IMG/VR virus record: IMGVR_UViG_3300017788_000060
Span: 1 to 42,431 of that record
Strand: one strand, 5' to 3'
DNA length: 42,431 nucleotides
Source: a virus
Part shown: in pieces, positions 25,690 to 33,402 of the stretch
How the letters are laid out: every line of letters begins with the position of its first letter
Position numbering within the stretch: position 1 is the stretch's first letter
Notes under the pieces: generated by a model
What the model was told of the DNA's origin: nothing
The model's input: the letters and a program-made list of their open reading frames with translations, nothing else
The model's database searches: none
Made by a program: the position numbers and the translations under genes

Positions 25690-26448
25690 ATGGATAAATA
25701 TGTTAAAAATATAATTGAAGAGACATTTGCGTCCAAAAAACAACAAAGATATTTTTATGCAAAAGCAAATGACAAGTCTATTTCAAAGAAAGAAAGACAG
25801 AAATGGTCAAAATGGGCTAAAGAATATTCTGACGATACTGATTTTGAAAAAATACCCGAAAAGGTTGAAACTGAAGTTGATGAGATTGTGGATGAAAAAG
25901 GTAACGTGGCTAGAAGAAAAATTCCTGTTACTAAAGCAAGTAAAGGAGGTTCTCATTCAATGACTGATAAAGTTGTTAAAACGGGTGCTGGTAGTATGGG
26001 TATTCACGGTGTTCACGGTACACACACCTCTCTTAGATATTGGGCGGAGTCTGATTTAAGTAAAGCTTTAGGATATGAAAAAACTTTAGGTAAAGATGAG
26101 GACATAGAAAGTGCTTTTGAATACTTTGAAGACGACTTAGGAATGAGTGACGATGAAGCTGAAGAAAGATTGTCGTCATATGGATATGACGAAAAATTAA
26201 AAGGCGATAAAGTTAGATTGATTGAAAATCCAAAAAAATTTGTCAAAGATTACGTTGAAAGTGTTTTAAAGAAAAAATCTACTTCAGACGATTTAGTAAA
26301 AAAAGACCAAATTGAAGATATCGATTCTGAATTAAATCCAATAATTAAAAGACAAGTAATGTCTTTAAAAAATACTTTAGTAAAAAATAATGTTTCTGTT
26401 GAAGATGTAATAGACATCCTAAAACAGGAAGACGAATCCGATGAATAA
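25690..26448 (+). CDS. Unrecognised phage protein with KKQQRYFYAK motif
   Basis: A 252-residue, strongly charged protein. The N-terminal part has KKQQRYFYAKANDKSISKKE followed by RQKWSKWAKEYSDDTDF. This Lys-rich motif recurs, by my recollection, in many phage proteins and small virion-associated proteins. The middle (GAGSMGIHGVHGTHTSLRYW) is His/Gly-rich. The rest is acidic and helical (EDDLGMSDDEAEERLSSYGY, VEDVIDILKQEDESDE). No enzyme motif was seen. It opens the rightward block behind an ATATTTAT box and overlaps the next gene by 8 bases. A head-assembly or virion-internal role fits the composition, but this is only a guess. Confidence 0.7.
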   Translation: MDKYVKNIIEETFASKKQQRYFYAKANDKSISKKERQKWSKWAKEYSDDTDFEKIPEKVETEVDEIVDEKGNVARRKIPVTKASKGGSHSMTDKVVKTGAGSMGIHGVHGTHTSLRYWAESDLSKALGYEKTLGKDEDIESAFEYFEDDLGMSDDEAEERLSSYGYDEKLKGDKVRLIENPKKFVKDYVESVLKKKSTSDDLVKKDQIEDIDSELNPIIKRQVMSLKNTLVKNNVSVEDVIDILKQEDESDE

Positions 26449-26938
26449 AGATTTAAAAGGTCGAATATTTGATGTCCCACAAGATATTTTGGACAAAATA
26501 AACCACACGGTTTCTGGTTTAAATGGAAAAAACGTGCGTGGAATACAAAGAGCAAAAAAACTTTTGTTGGATAAAAAAGTCAAGTATGGACAATTAAAAA
26601 GAATTATTCACGACATCCAAAACATGGATAAAATAAATGAAAGAGTTAAATATGATTTGTGTGGTGGTGATTTAATGGAAAAATGGGCTAGTAAATTTTT
26701 AAAAGGAGAGAGAGATTTGATTAGTAATAGAAAGGATTCAAAAATGAAAACAGACGACATGATTGGTATGACCGGCGAAAGAAAAAACAGTCACTTAAAA
26801 TCCCATAAAAAAAGGTTTAGTTTTAAAATCCCAACTAATTTAATTAAAAGTAACTCACATAAATCAAGTATTTCACCTTTAATATCCACGAAACTTTTTG
26901 AAGAATTAGATAAAATAAAAAAATTAATAAAATATTAA
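26441..26938 (+). CDS. Unrecognised basic phage protein
   Basis: A 165-residue, Lys-rich protein (GRIFDVPQDILDKINHTVSG, KLLLDKKVKYGQLKRIIHDI, HKKRFSFKIPTN). The first 70 residues look like a helical domain. The remainder is basic and probably disordered. There is no signal sequence or catalytic motif. It overlaps the previous gene by 8 bases and is followed by the repeat protein after 1 base, so these are one operon. The high positive charge would suit nucleic-acid binding or packaging with DNA, which cannot be shown from sequence. Confidence 0.7.
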   Translation: MNKDLKGRIFDVPQDILDKINHTVSGLNGKNVRGIQRAKKLLLDKKVKYGQLKRIIHDIQNMDKINERVKYDLCGGDLMEKWASKFLKGERDLISNRKDSKMKTDDMIGMTGERKNSHLKSHKKRFSFKIPTNLIKSNSHKSSISPLISTKLFEELDKIKKLIKY

Positions 26939-26939
26939 A

Positions 26940-27605
26940 ATGCCAACACAATTAGAAATAATCGGAGATAGAGAAAGAAACAATCTCATGTCAAGAAACG
27001 AATACAATCTTGGTGATTTGTATAGTTCAAATAACACAGGCGCGTTGTCAGATGGTGATGAAAGAGGTAAAGGTGAATTAAGTGGAAGTATTGGTTCTAA
27101 AACAGATATAATCGAAAGAACATCTCTTCAGTCTAAAAATCTTTATGGACCCACAAATCAATATAGTAGCGGTAATGTAAACGCACTATCTGATGGAGAT
27201 GATAGGGGTAAAGGTGAATTAAGTGGAAGTATTGGTTCTAAAACAGACATCACGGAAAGAAACACTTTAGTGGCTAAAAACATATATAATAATTCATTTC
27301 AATATTCATCAGGTAATCCGAACGCACTTTCCGACGGAGACGACAGAGGTAGAGGTGAAAACAACACCGGCGGCGTTGGTACCCTAACTGATATTAATGA
27401 AAGGACAACACTTTTAGCAAAAAATATATATACCAATAATTTTGAATATTCCTCAATAAACCCTAATGCTATTTCAGACGGTGATGAAAGAGGTAGGGGT
27501 GAAAATAATACAGGTGGTGTGGGTACTGTGACAGATATTAATGAGAGAACAACCTTAGGTGCTAAAAACAAATACGGAAGTACAAAAACATATCCCGATT
27601 TTTAA
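26940..27605 (+). CDS. Protein with four 47-residue tandem repeats (SDGDxRGxGE)
   Basis: A 221-residue protein made almost entirely of four tandem units of 47-48 residues. Each unit carries YSS.N..A(L/I)SDGD(E/D)RG(K/R)GE, a Gly-rich link, TDI.ER, and then L..KN.Y. The SDGD signature begins at residues 37, 84, 131 and 179. Units 1-2 have GELSGSIGSKTDI, and units 3-4 have GENNTGGVGT in the same place, so the array grew by duplication of two-unit blocks or neighbours. Asp-Gly-Asp runs could bind calcium, but no canonical EF-hand or RTX spacing was recognised. It ends in a TAATG overlap with the next gene. A virion structural or scaffold role is likely from context only. Confidence 0.75.
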   Translation: MPTQLEIIGDRERNNLMSRNEYNLGDLYSSNNTGALSDGDERGKGELSGSIGSKTDIIERTSLQSKNLYGPTNQYSSGNVNALSDGDDRGKGELSGSIGSKTDITERNTLVAKNIYNNSFQYSSGNPNALSDGDDRGRGENNTGGVGTLTDINERTTLLAKNIYTNNFEYSSINPNAISDGDERGRGENNTGGVGTVTDINERTTLGAKNKYGSTKTYPDF

Positions 27606-28474
27606 TGATGAATTTTGAGTCAATATTGAAAACTTTTCTTTTTGAAGCACCTTCAGGACGACTACAACGAACTCTTGAGTATGCTATCAAAAATAGAATG
27701 CCGGTTTCTTTTGACTACAGAGGACCTACTAAAGGTGAAGTTTTACCAGGTAGAAGAGTGAAAGCAGAATTGGTCGCATCTGGTTTAACCAAAAAGGGAA
27801 ATTTAGCGGTAAGAGGATGGGTTCAGCCACCCTCAGTGTCTAAAAAAGGTTTTGGTGAACACGGATGGAGAACATTTATTTTAGATAGAATTTCATCAGG
27901 TTCTGTCCAAGTGTATGAAGACCAACAGTTTAATCAAAAAAGACCCGGTTATAAAGAAGGAGAAGATAAAAGTTTTTCAACAACCTATGTAACATCCGAT
28001 TGGGATACGGTTAGTCAACCAAAACAACAAGAACCAATTAAAACACCTGAACCTAAACCAAAACAAGAACCAAGAGCAAAACAAGAATTACCACAACCTA
28101 AACCAAAAGATAAACCTGAAGTTACACCAACTGAAACCCCCAAAAGAGAAGTTGAGGTTTTCAATGATTTAAAAAACAAAATCAAGGTATTAGACAACGT
28201 CAAACAAATAACACCTGACGAATTTAAAAACGCAATCAACGACCTCTACAAAAAGAAAATTGAGGATTGGAAAAAATCTCAAATTGAAATTGGTGGTAAC
28301 ACGAATGCTGGTGAGGGAACAAGAAGAAGAATGGAAAAAGATTCAGAAGCTGACTTAGATAGATTATTGAAACAAGACAATATTCAAGTAATCGAACCAT
28401 CACCCGAAGAAATTGGTGATAACATAGATTTACAAGAACAGGTTAAAAGAATCAAGACTTTAATTTTCTTTTAA
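27605..28474 (+). CDS. WYL-like domain protein with Pro/Lys linker
   Basis: A 289-residue protein. Residues about 15-115 resemble the Sm-like WYL domain of bacterial regulators. The order is a helix (RTLEYAIKNRMPVSFDYRGP), a basic strand (GRRVKAELVASGLTKKG), a core strand (NLAVRGWVQPPS), and then GWRTFILDRISSGSVQVYED with the 'R.f.ldrI' ending. WYL domains bind nucleic acids or nucleotides and are common in phage-defence regulators. A Pro/Lys/Gln linker (about 140-185, with repeated PKPK and KQE) follows, then a charged helical C-terminal region. No helix-turn-helix was found, so it is not a standard WYL transcription factor. The start overlaps the previous stop by 1 base. The domain call is moderate. 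Confidence 0.65.
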   Translation: MMNFESILKTFLFEAPSGRLQRTLEYAIKNRMPVSFDYRGPTKGEVLPGRRVKAELVASGLTKKGNLAVRGWVQPPSVSKKGFGEHGWRTFILDRISSGSVQVYEDQQFNQKRPGYKEGEDKSFSTTYVTSDWDTVSQPKQQEPIKTPEPKPKQEPRAKQELPQPKPKDKPEVTPTETPKREVEVFNDLKNKIKVLDNVKQITPDEFKNAINDLYKKKIEDWKKSQIEIGGNTNAGEGTRRRMEKDSEADLDRLLKQDNIQVIEPSPEEIGDNIDLQEQVKRIKTLIFF

Positions 28475-28501
28475 AAATACTTATTTTATAAAAAAATCAA
28501 T

Positions 28502-29089
28502 ATGGAAAAAACAGGACAAGGGGTACTATCACAAAATGATTTAATGCAGAGATTAGTACAAGCAAAAAAAGTTTTAAACAAAGTAGAAAGTGGTGATTAC
28601 GAAAAAGGTAACGTAAATGAAGATATATTAAGAAGTAACCCTGAAGATGTTTTATCATCAACAGTACAAAACCCACAAATAAAACAACCACAACAACCAA
28701 ATTTACAAAGAATACAAGAATCTAAATTACCTGAAGTAATTAAAAGAGCTATGATTGAAAATCCTATACCTCAAATTAGTTTATCAGACTCTTTAGACTT
28801 AAATTTTGTTGAAAAAACAAAGAAATTAATGGAATCCGAGGGGGTGTCCACAAAAAAATCGACACAACAAAAATCAACAGGTGCTCAAGTTAACAGTTCG
28901 GATTTAGTAAAACAATTAACCCCGATTATTGAAAACATAGTAAGAAAGACTGTTGTCGAAATAATGGATACTAAACTCAATCAAATATTAACAGCACAAC
29001 AAACCATGAGTATCAATGAGAACTTGGTTCTAAAGGTTGGTGATTCTGTGTTCAAAGGTAAAATTACAGGAGTAAATAAGTCTAAGTAA
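28502..29089 (+). CDS. Unrecognised coiled-coil phage protein
   Basis: A 195-residue protein with a helical N-terminus (LMQRLVQAKKVLNKVESGDY), a Gln/Pro/Ser-rich middle (IKQPQQPNLQRIQESKLPEV) and a helical C-terminal segment (VKQLTPIIENIVRKTVVEIM). The end is a short beta-hairpin-like tail (VLKVGDSVFKGKITGVNKSK). No family recognised. The arrangement is like small phage scaffolding or head proteins, but this is only a compositional likeness. It starts 27 bases after the WYL-like gene, with a TTATTTTATA sequence upstream, and ends 52 bases before the glycosyltransferase. Confidence 0.65.
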   Translation: MEKTGQGVLSQNDLMQRLVQAKKVLNKVESGDYEKGNVNEDILRSNPEDVLSSTVQNPQIKQPQQPNLQRIQESKLPEVIKRAMIENPIPQISLSDSLDLNFVEKTKKLMESEGVSTKKSTQQKSTGAQVNSSDLVKQLTPIIENIVRKTVVEIMDTKLNQILTAQQTMSINENLVLKVGDSVFKGKITGVNKSK

Positions 29090-29090
29090 G

Positions 29091-29123
29091 TTTGACTTTT
29101 CAATTTTTTTTCTTATAATTTAT
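29091..29123 (+). promoter_or_regulatory. Possible host-type promoter before the first glycosyltransferase
   Basis: TTTG (29091-29094) is followed, after 19 or 21 bases, by TATAATTT or TAATTTAT. The -33 element is exact but the -7 element is imperfect. It would give a leader of about 15 bases for the gene at 29142. Confidence 0.3.
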
Positions 29124-29141
29124 AAAAAGGGAAAAAATTGA
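29100..29141 (+). promoter_or_regulatory. AT-rich inverted repeat ending at the start codon
   Basis: TCAATTTTTT (29100-29109) and AAAAAATTGA (29132-29141) are perfect 10-base arms, and the right arm touches the ATG at 29142. If transcribed, the purine stretch AAAAAGGGAAAAAA before the ATG would be paired, which could limit translation. It may simply be chance in AT-rich DNA. Confidence 0.35.
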
Positions 29142-30362
29142 ATGTCAAAAATTAGAATCTTAGCAATACCACCCGATACACATGGAGTTGGTAAATACAG
29201 AATATTAGACCCATATAAATTTATTGGTGACCACTACTCAGACGAGTTTCATATCGACATTGCATTAAATGTTGAAATGAATGATAATTTTTTCAAAAAC
29301 TACAATATTGTAGTTTTTCACAGTTTTATTCATCAAACAAGTCACGAAGACAATATTGCCAGAATTAAATGGTTAAAATCTCAGGGAATTAAAACTATTA
29401 TGGACATTGATGACCATTGGTCTCCCGACCACAGACATCCAATGTATCATCATATTCGTGAAAACGAAATGCCAAGGAAGAAAGTAGAAATGATGAAGGA
29501 GTCCGACTATGTCACATGTACAACGGAATACTTCGCAAACGCATTGAAAAAAAGATTAAACTTAAAAAATGTGATTGTTTTCCCAAACGCGATTGACCCA
29601 AATGAAAGTCAATTCCAACCAAAACCAACAGAATCGGATAGAATCAGATTTGGGTGGTTAGGGGGTTCCACTCACTTACATGATTTAGAACAAATAAGAG
29701 GTGGGATATCGGTCACTTCAAATCAATTTGAAAATATTCAATTTGTACTTTGTGGATTTGACTTAAGGGGTTCAGTTACCGAAATTAACCCACAAACCGG
29801 TGAACGTAAAGTAAGACCCATCCAACCGATGGAAACTGTTTGGTACAAATACGAACAAATATTTACAGACAATTATAAAACGGTTGATGATGAGTATAAA
29901 TCTTACTTGATGAATTTTGCTCAAACACCTGAAATTGATGTTAGTGATAAAAAGTATAGGAGAGTTTGGACACAACCAATTGGTAGATATGGTTCAAATT
30001 ACAATCTTTTTGATGTTTCATTAGCACCAGTAATCCCATCGGAATTCAATTCATACAAATCTCAATTAAAAATAATCGAGGCTGGTTTCCATAAAAAACC
30101 TATTATTGCAAGTGAGACAATGCCGTACACTATTGACCTAAAAACCGCATACAAAGAAGGAAAATTCTTGAATGATGGTAATGGACTTTTAGTTCACGAA
30201 AACAAAAATCATAAATTATGGTCTAAGTATATGAAGTTGTTAATAGAAAACCCAAATATGATTGAAGATTTGGGAAACAGACTTTACGAAACAGTTAAAG
30301 ACAAGTATTCTTTAGTAACCGTTTCTAAAAACAGAACAGAATTTTTCAAAACAATAATTTAA
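29142..30362 (+). CDS. GT-B glycosyltransferase (GT4-like)
   Basis: A 406-residue protein with a two-domain GT-B layout. The N-terminal Rossmann domain opens with KIRILAIPPDTHGVGKYRIL and includes IKTIMDIDDHWSPDHRHPMY. A linker (VIVFPNAIDPNESQF) leads to the nucleotide-sugar domain (RIRFGWLGGSTHLHDLEQI), and the C-terminal half holds APVIPSEFNSYKSQLKIIEA followed by GFHKKPIIASETMPY. This last part is the usual E-containing donor-binding segment of GT4 enzymes. Likely substrates are nucleotide-activated sugars; the acceptor (DNA base, virion protein or host glycan) is unknown. It is separate from the two other transferases 3 kb downstream. No hydroxymethylase was seen in the window to supply a modified base. 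Confidence 0.8.
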   Translation: MSKIRILAIPPDTHGVGKYRILDPYKFIGDHYSDEFHIDIALNVEMNDNFFKNYNIVVFHSFIHQTSHEDNIARIKWLKSQGIKTIMDIDDHWSPDHRHPMYHHIRENEMPRKKVEMMKESDYVTCTTEYFANALKKRLNLKNVIVFPNAIDPNESQFQPKPTESDRIRFGWLGGSTHLHDLEQIRGGISVTSNQFENIQFVLCGFDLRGSVTEINPQTGERKVRPIQPMETVWYKYEQIFTDNYKTVDDEYKSYLMNFAQTPEIDVSDKKYRRVWTQPIGRYGSNYNLFDVSLAPVIPSEFNSYKSQLKIIEAGFHKKPIIASETMPYTIDLKTAYKEGKFLNDGNGLLVHENKNHKLWSKYMKLLIENPNMIEDLGNRLYETVKDKYSLVTVSKNRTEFFKTII

Positions 30363-30375
30363 AAACCAAAAAAAT

Positions 30376-30609
30376 ATGCATTATTTAGTAACAGTAGGTT
30401 ATGAAACCGAAAATTTAGACAGAAATGGTAATCCTAGATTACAAAAAGTTAAGTACATTGTTGAAGCCGAGTCAGTTGAAGAAGCAACATTAGTTGTTTC
30501 AAAGTATAGAGCCGGTGACATGCGTTCTTCAGAAAGTTTGGCAATTGTAAAAATGCCAATCGAATGTATTATTGACCCACAAAACACTCCCGAGTACTTT
30601 AAAAAGTAA
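30376..30609 (+). CDS. DUF4494-like small protein
   Basis: A 77-residue protein. The order is a strand pair (MHYLVTVGYETENLDRNGNP, LQKVKYIVEAESVEEATLVV) and then SKYRAGDMRSSESLAIVKMP. This resembles DUF4494, a short domain common in Bacteroidetes genomes and their phages, in which '.v.vky......dG......e.ylv.A.s..EAe..i' is followed by a strand. Its function is unknown. It starts 13 bases after the glycosyltransferase and is followed 4 bases later by the HD-like gene. The family call supports a Bacteroidota host. Confidence 0.6.
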   Translation: MHYLVTVGYETENLDRNGNPRLQKVKYIVEAESVEEATLVVSKYRAGDMRSSESLAIVKMPIECIIDPQNTPEYFKK

Positions 30610-30613
30610 AATC

Positions 30614-31186
30614 ATGATAACAGCAGAGCAAATAGAATCTAACAAGAAAAAATTTCTTGAAACAAATTCTAAATACAAAATCTTCACACAAGAACTATTA
30701 GATTTTTTGGGTGATGATTTTTTTACCGCACCAGCATCCACAACTTTAGATATGTATGGTTGTTTTCCTGGTGGTTTGTTGAACCATTGTTTTAAAGCGG
30801 CCAGATATTCGGTAAAAACGAATGAATTATTACCTGAGACTATGAGGGTTGAAACAACTTCAATACTTAAATGTATTTTTCTTTCTCAAGTTGGTAAGAC
30901 TTTTATGTTTAAACCAAACCCAAGTGAATGGCACAGAAAAAATCTTGGCAAAATGTACGAATTTAATGAACAATACGTTTCAATGAAATCAGGCGAAAGG
31001 GCTTTGTATTATGCTGTTAATAACGGTGTCCAACTTTCAGAAGAAGAATTTCAATCTATTTTGAATTCAGATAAAGAATCGGATGACAAGATGGCAAAAT
31101 ATCGTTCAGGAACACTTTCAAACGTAATAAGAATTGGATTTGAATTATCAATATTAGAAGAAAAAAATGGACAAAAAGGAAATTGA
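30614..31186 (+). CDS. Degenerate HD-domain protein
   Basis: I chose the ATG at 30614 (MITAEQIESNKKKFLE). An upstream in-frame ATG lies inside the previous gene. The 190-residue protein has the fold pattern of a small HD hydrolase: GCFPGGLLNHCFKAARYSV is the first His helix. The expected 'LLHDIGK' becomes IFLSQVGKTFMF, so the signature His-Asp pair is Ser-Gln. A later block (YVSMKSGERALYYAVNN) continues the family pattern. Metal-dependent hydrolysis is therefore doubtful; it may be a binding protein. It is followed by dUTPase with a 20-base overlap, so it belongs to a nucleotide-metabolism operon. Confidence 0.6.
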   Translation: MITAEQIESNKKKFLETNSKYKIFTQELLDFLGDDFFTAPASTTLDMYGCFPGGLLNHCFKAARYSVKTNELLPETMRVETTSILKCIFLSQVGKTFMFKPNPSEWHRKNLGKMYEFNEQYVSMKSGERALYYAVNNGVQLSEEEFQSILNSDKESDDKMAKYRSGTLSNVIRIGFELSILEEKNGQKGN

Positions 31187-31766
31187 ATTGTATATTAAAA
31201 AATTACAAGATTTAGAAAAAGAAATCCTTAGTGATGAATCTGACGATTCGTCAATTATGGGTGACTTAAATAAATTACTTTTTAATCTTAGTGACGATAT
31301 TAAGACTCAAGTTGAGGAGCAAGTAAATAGATTCGAGGTTAAGGTAAAAAAACTACACCCCAATGCGGTTATTCCAAAATACGCAAAAGATGGGGACGCG
31401 GGTATGGATTTAGTTGCCACATCGATTTTATCTGAAACTACAACCGATGTTACTTATGGTACAGGAATTTCGATGGAAATCCCAAAAGGTTATGTTGGGT
31501 TAGTGTTTCCTCGCTCATCTATTAGAAAATATGATTTATCGTTATCAAATTGTGTGGGTGTAATTGATAGTGGGTATAGAGGTGAATTGCAAGCGACGTT
31601 CAAAAAAACTAATTGGTTAAAAGGTGGTGAATCAGATAAATATCAGATTGGAGATAGGATTGTTCAAATAATGATTGTACCATATCCATCAGTAACATTT
31701 GTTGAAGTTGATGAATTATCACAAACAGATAGAGGTGAAGGTGGGTTTGGTTCTACTGGTACATAA
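31167..31766 (+). CDS. dut: dUTP diphosphatase with N-terminal extension
   Basis: A 199-residue protein. All five trimeric dUTPase motifs are present: I AGMDL (78-82), II PRSSIR (115-120), III GVIDSGYRGE (131-140, with the catalytic Asp), IV GDRIVQIMI (about 162-170) and V RGEGGFGSTG (189-198). It converts dUTP to dUMP and pyrophosphate, preventing uracil incorporation and feeding dTMP synthesis. Residues 1-60 are an acidic, helical extension (LYIKKLQDLEKEILSDESDD) not found in compact dUTPases; it may mediate partner binding. It overlaps the HD-like gene by 20 bases. Confidence 0.95.
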   Translation: MDKKEIELYIKKLQDLEKEILSDESDDSSIMGDLNKLLFNLSDDIKTQVEEQVNRFEVKVKKLHPNAVIPKYAKDGDAGMDLVATSILSETTTDVTYGTGISMEIPKGYVGLVFPRSSIRKYDLSLSNCVGVIDSGYRGELQATFKKTNWLKGGESDKYQIGDRIVQIMIVPYPSVTFVEVDELSQTDRGEGGFGSTGT

Positions 31767-31791
31767 TAATTATATTAATAAAAATACATAC

Positions 31792-32508
31792 TTGAGAAAG
31801 ACAGCAACAAAAACAGCAAATATCGTAGACGATAGAAAAACCCCTAAAAAACAAAGAATTAGGGAATTAATTAAACAACCAAAAGAAAAATTCTTAACTA
31901 AAAACCAAGAAGAATATTGGAGAATTTTAGGTGATAATGAAATAACACTTTGTTTTGGTCCTGCTGGTGTTGGTAAGTCTTATATTGCAATGAAAAGAGC
32001 GATTGACCTATTGTGGGATGATAATAATAAATTTGAAAAAATTATTATTGTTAGACCAGCGGTTGAGGCAGAAGAAAAATTAGGTTCACTACCCGGTGGA
32101 TTAGAAGAAAAATTAGACCCATACATTTATCCGTCGTACTATCTTTTAAACAAAATAATAGGTAAAGAATCGAGAGAAAAATTAAAAGAAGAAGGTTTTA
32201 TCGAAATAGCTGCACTTGCTTATATGAGAGGATGGAACGTTGACAATACAATTTTAGTATTTGAAGAAGCACAAAACACCACACCATCTCAAATGAAACT
32301 TTTATTAACCCGTATTGGGTTTAATTCTAAATTTTTCATATCGGGGGATTTAGAACAATCTGACAAATTCAAAGACAAAACAAAGACAGGTCTTTATGAC
32401 GCTAAAGTCAGATTAGGTGATTTGAGAAATGTGGGTGTATTTGAGTTTGGAAATGAAGACATTGTTAGAAATCCAATTATTACAGAAATCCTAAAAAGAT
32501 ACGATTAA
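31792..32508 (+). CDS. phoH: PhoH-like ATPase
   Basis: I chose a TTG start at 31792, giving 239 residues. The only upstream ATG in frame lies inside dUTPase and would add about 31 unlikely residues. Walker A is GPAGVGKS (56-63). The family hallmark follows (VRPAVEAEEKLGSLPGGLEE, then KLDPYIYPSYYLL), with Walker B ILVFEEAQNTTPSQMKLLLT and FFISGDLEQSD. PhoH proteins are P-loop ATPases thought to act in RNA handling and are common phage auxiliary genes. The non-ATG start makes translation level uncertain; a nearby sequencing error could also hide an ATG. Confidence 0.85.
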   Translation: MRKTATKTANIVDDRKTPKKQRIRELIKQPKEKFLTKNQEEYWRILGDNEITLCFGPAGVGKSYIAMKRAIDLLWDDNNKFEKIIIVRPAVEAEEKLGSLPGGLEEKLDPYIYPSYYLLNKIIGKESREKLKEEGFIEIAALAYMRGWNVDNTILVFEEAQNTTPSQMKLLLTRIGFNSKFFISGDLEQSDKFKDKTKTGLYDAKVRLGDLRNVGVFEFGNEDIVRNPIITEILKRYD

Positions 32509-32545
32509 ACTTTACTTATAAATTTTTATCAATTATATTTCCCAC

Positions 32546-33232
32546 ATGGAAATATTTGTAAGTATTGATGGTGTCTTAAGAAACACGATACAAAAATTTG
32601 ACTACCACTATAAAGATTATTATCTAAACACCGAAACTAACGAAGACGAGAAGTTCGATTATGGTGTCAATGGTATTCCAATATCTATAGAAAATTTATT
32701 AAATACATATAAATTTCAGTCCATAGATGAATTTAATAAATTTTTATATTTTGACTTTCCTATTGAAGTATATGGTCATGCCGGTTTAAGTTACAACCAA
32801 GCAGCAACCGAATTAAACACTTTTATTTACGAAAACAAAAACACAAAAGTCACTTTAGTTGGTTTGAGTGAGAAGGGTAAATCCAAACCTGCGACCCTAT
32901 TCTTTTTATCTAAAAATGGAATAATGGCAGATAGAATTATTTTTTCAAATCCAGAAAAAATAAAAGAATTATGGAGACAATGTGATATTTGGATTACAGA
33001 CGACATCAACGTGGTTTCTCAATGCCCCCTACATAAAAGAGTAATTAAATTTAATACCTTTTATAATAATAACTTTACAAATAGATTACAAATAAATAAA
33101 TTATCAGAAATAGATGAAAAATGGTTGAAATTTTCGGTCAAAACTACTACATTGATGTTGATGGAATTAGTAAAAAATGTCAAACAGGAAATCAAATCCA
33201 AAATGAAGACGGTACTACAACGTTGGAAATAA
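32546..33232 (+). CDS. HAD-like protein with altered catalytic motif
   Basis: A 228-residue protein. The opening IFVSIDGVLRN lines up with HAD motif I (DxDGVL), but the nucleophilic first Asp is Ser (S6). The second acid (D8) is kept. Later, KVTLVGLSEKGKSKPATLFF covers motif II/III, and IWITDDINVV keeps the motif IV acids. Many members are 5'-nucleotidases or polynucleotide 3'-phosphatases; without the nucleophile, normal phosphoryl transfer would fail. The final ~38 residues are encoded in an overlap of 112 bases with the next gene and read like out-of-frame sequence. The real protein may end near 33118. Confidence 0.55.
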   Translation: MEIFVSIDGVLRNTIQKFDYHYKDYYLNTETNEDEKFDYGVNGIPISIENLLNTYKFQSIDEFNKFLYFDFPIEVYGHAGLSYNQAATELNTFIYENKNTKVTLVGLSEKGKSKPATLFFLSKNGIMADRIIFSNPEKIKELWRQCDIWITDDINVVSQCPLHKRVIKFNTFYNNNFTNRLQINKLSEIDEKWLKFSVKTTTLMLMELVKNVKQEIKSKMKTVLQRWK

Positions 33233-33402
33233 ACATTTTCAAATACGAGATTATAAAAACTTGTATTGAAAGAGTATTAAATGAATTTGAAGAAACAGAT
33301 GAAAAACTTGGTGAGTTCGGTGAAAGTAACTTGTCAATATCATTCAAAATTGCATTTAACACATTAATAAAATATGAAATTTTAATATTAGAAGATGAAT
33401 AA
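33121..33402 (+). CDS. Unrecognised small protein overlapping the HAD-like gene
   Basis: A 93-residue protein. It opens VEIFGQNYYIDVDGISKKCQ, then has an acidic linker (QNEDGTTTLEINIFKYEII) and a helical C-terminus (CIERVLNEFEETDEKLGEF). Codon content is normal for the neighbourhood, so this frame is probably the real one in the overlap. It ends 8 bases inside the start of the next glycosyltransferase. I cannot assign a family. Confidence 0.6.
   Translation: MVEIFGQNYYIDVDGISKKCQTGNQIQNEDGTTTLEINIFKYEIIKTCIERVLNEFEETDEKLGEFGESNLSISFKIAFNTLIKYEILILEDE

Noticed and set aside
26250-27571. Leftward open frames opposite the 26-27 kb genes
   Set aside because: They mirror the rightward genes, including the SDGD repeats, and lack starts or context of their own.
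30572-30613. Upstream start for the HD-like protein
   Set aside because: It lies in the end of the DUF4494-like gene; the ATG at 30614 follows that stop by 4 bases.
31699-31791. Upstream ATG for PhoH
   Set aside because: It would overlap dUTPase motif V by 68 bases and add a non-conserved leader.
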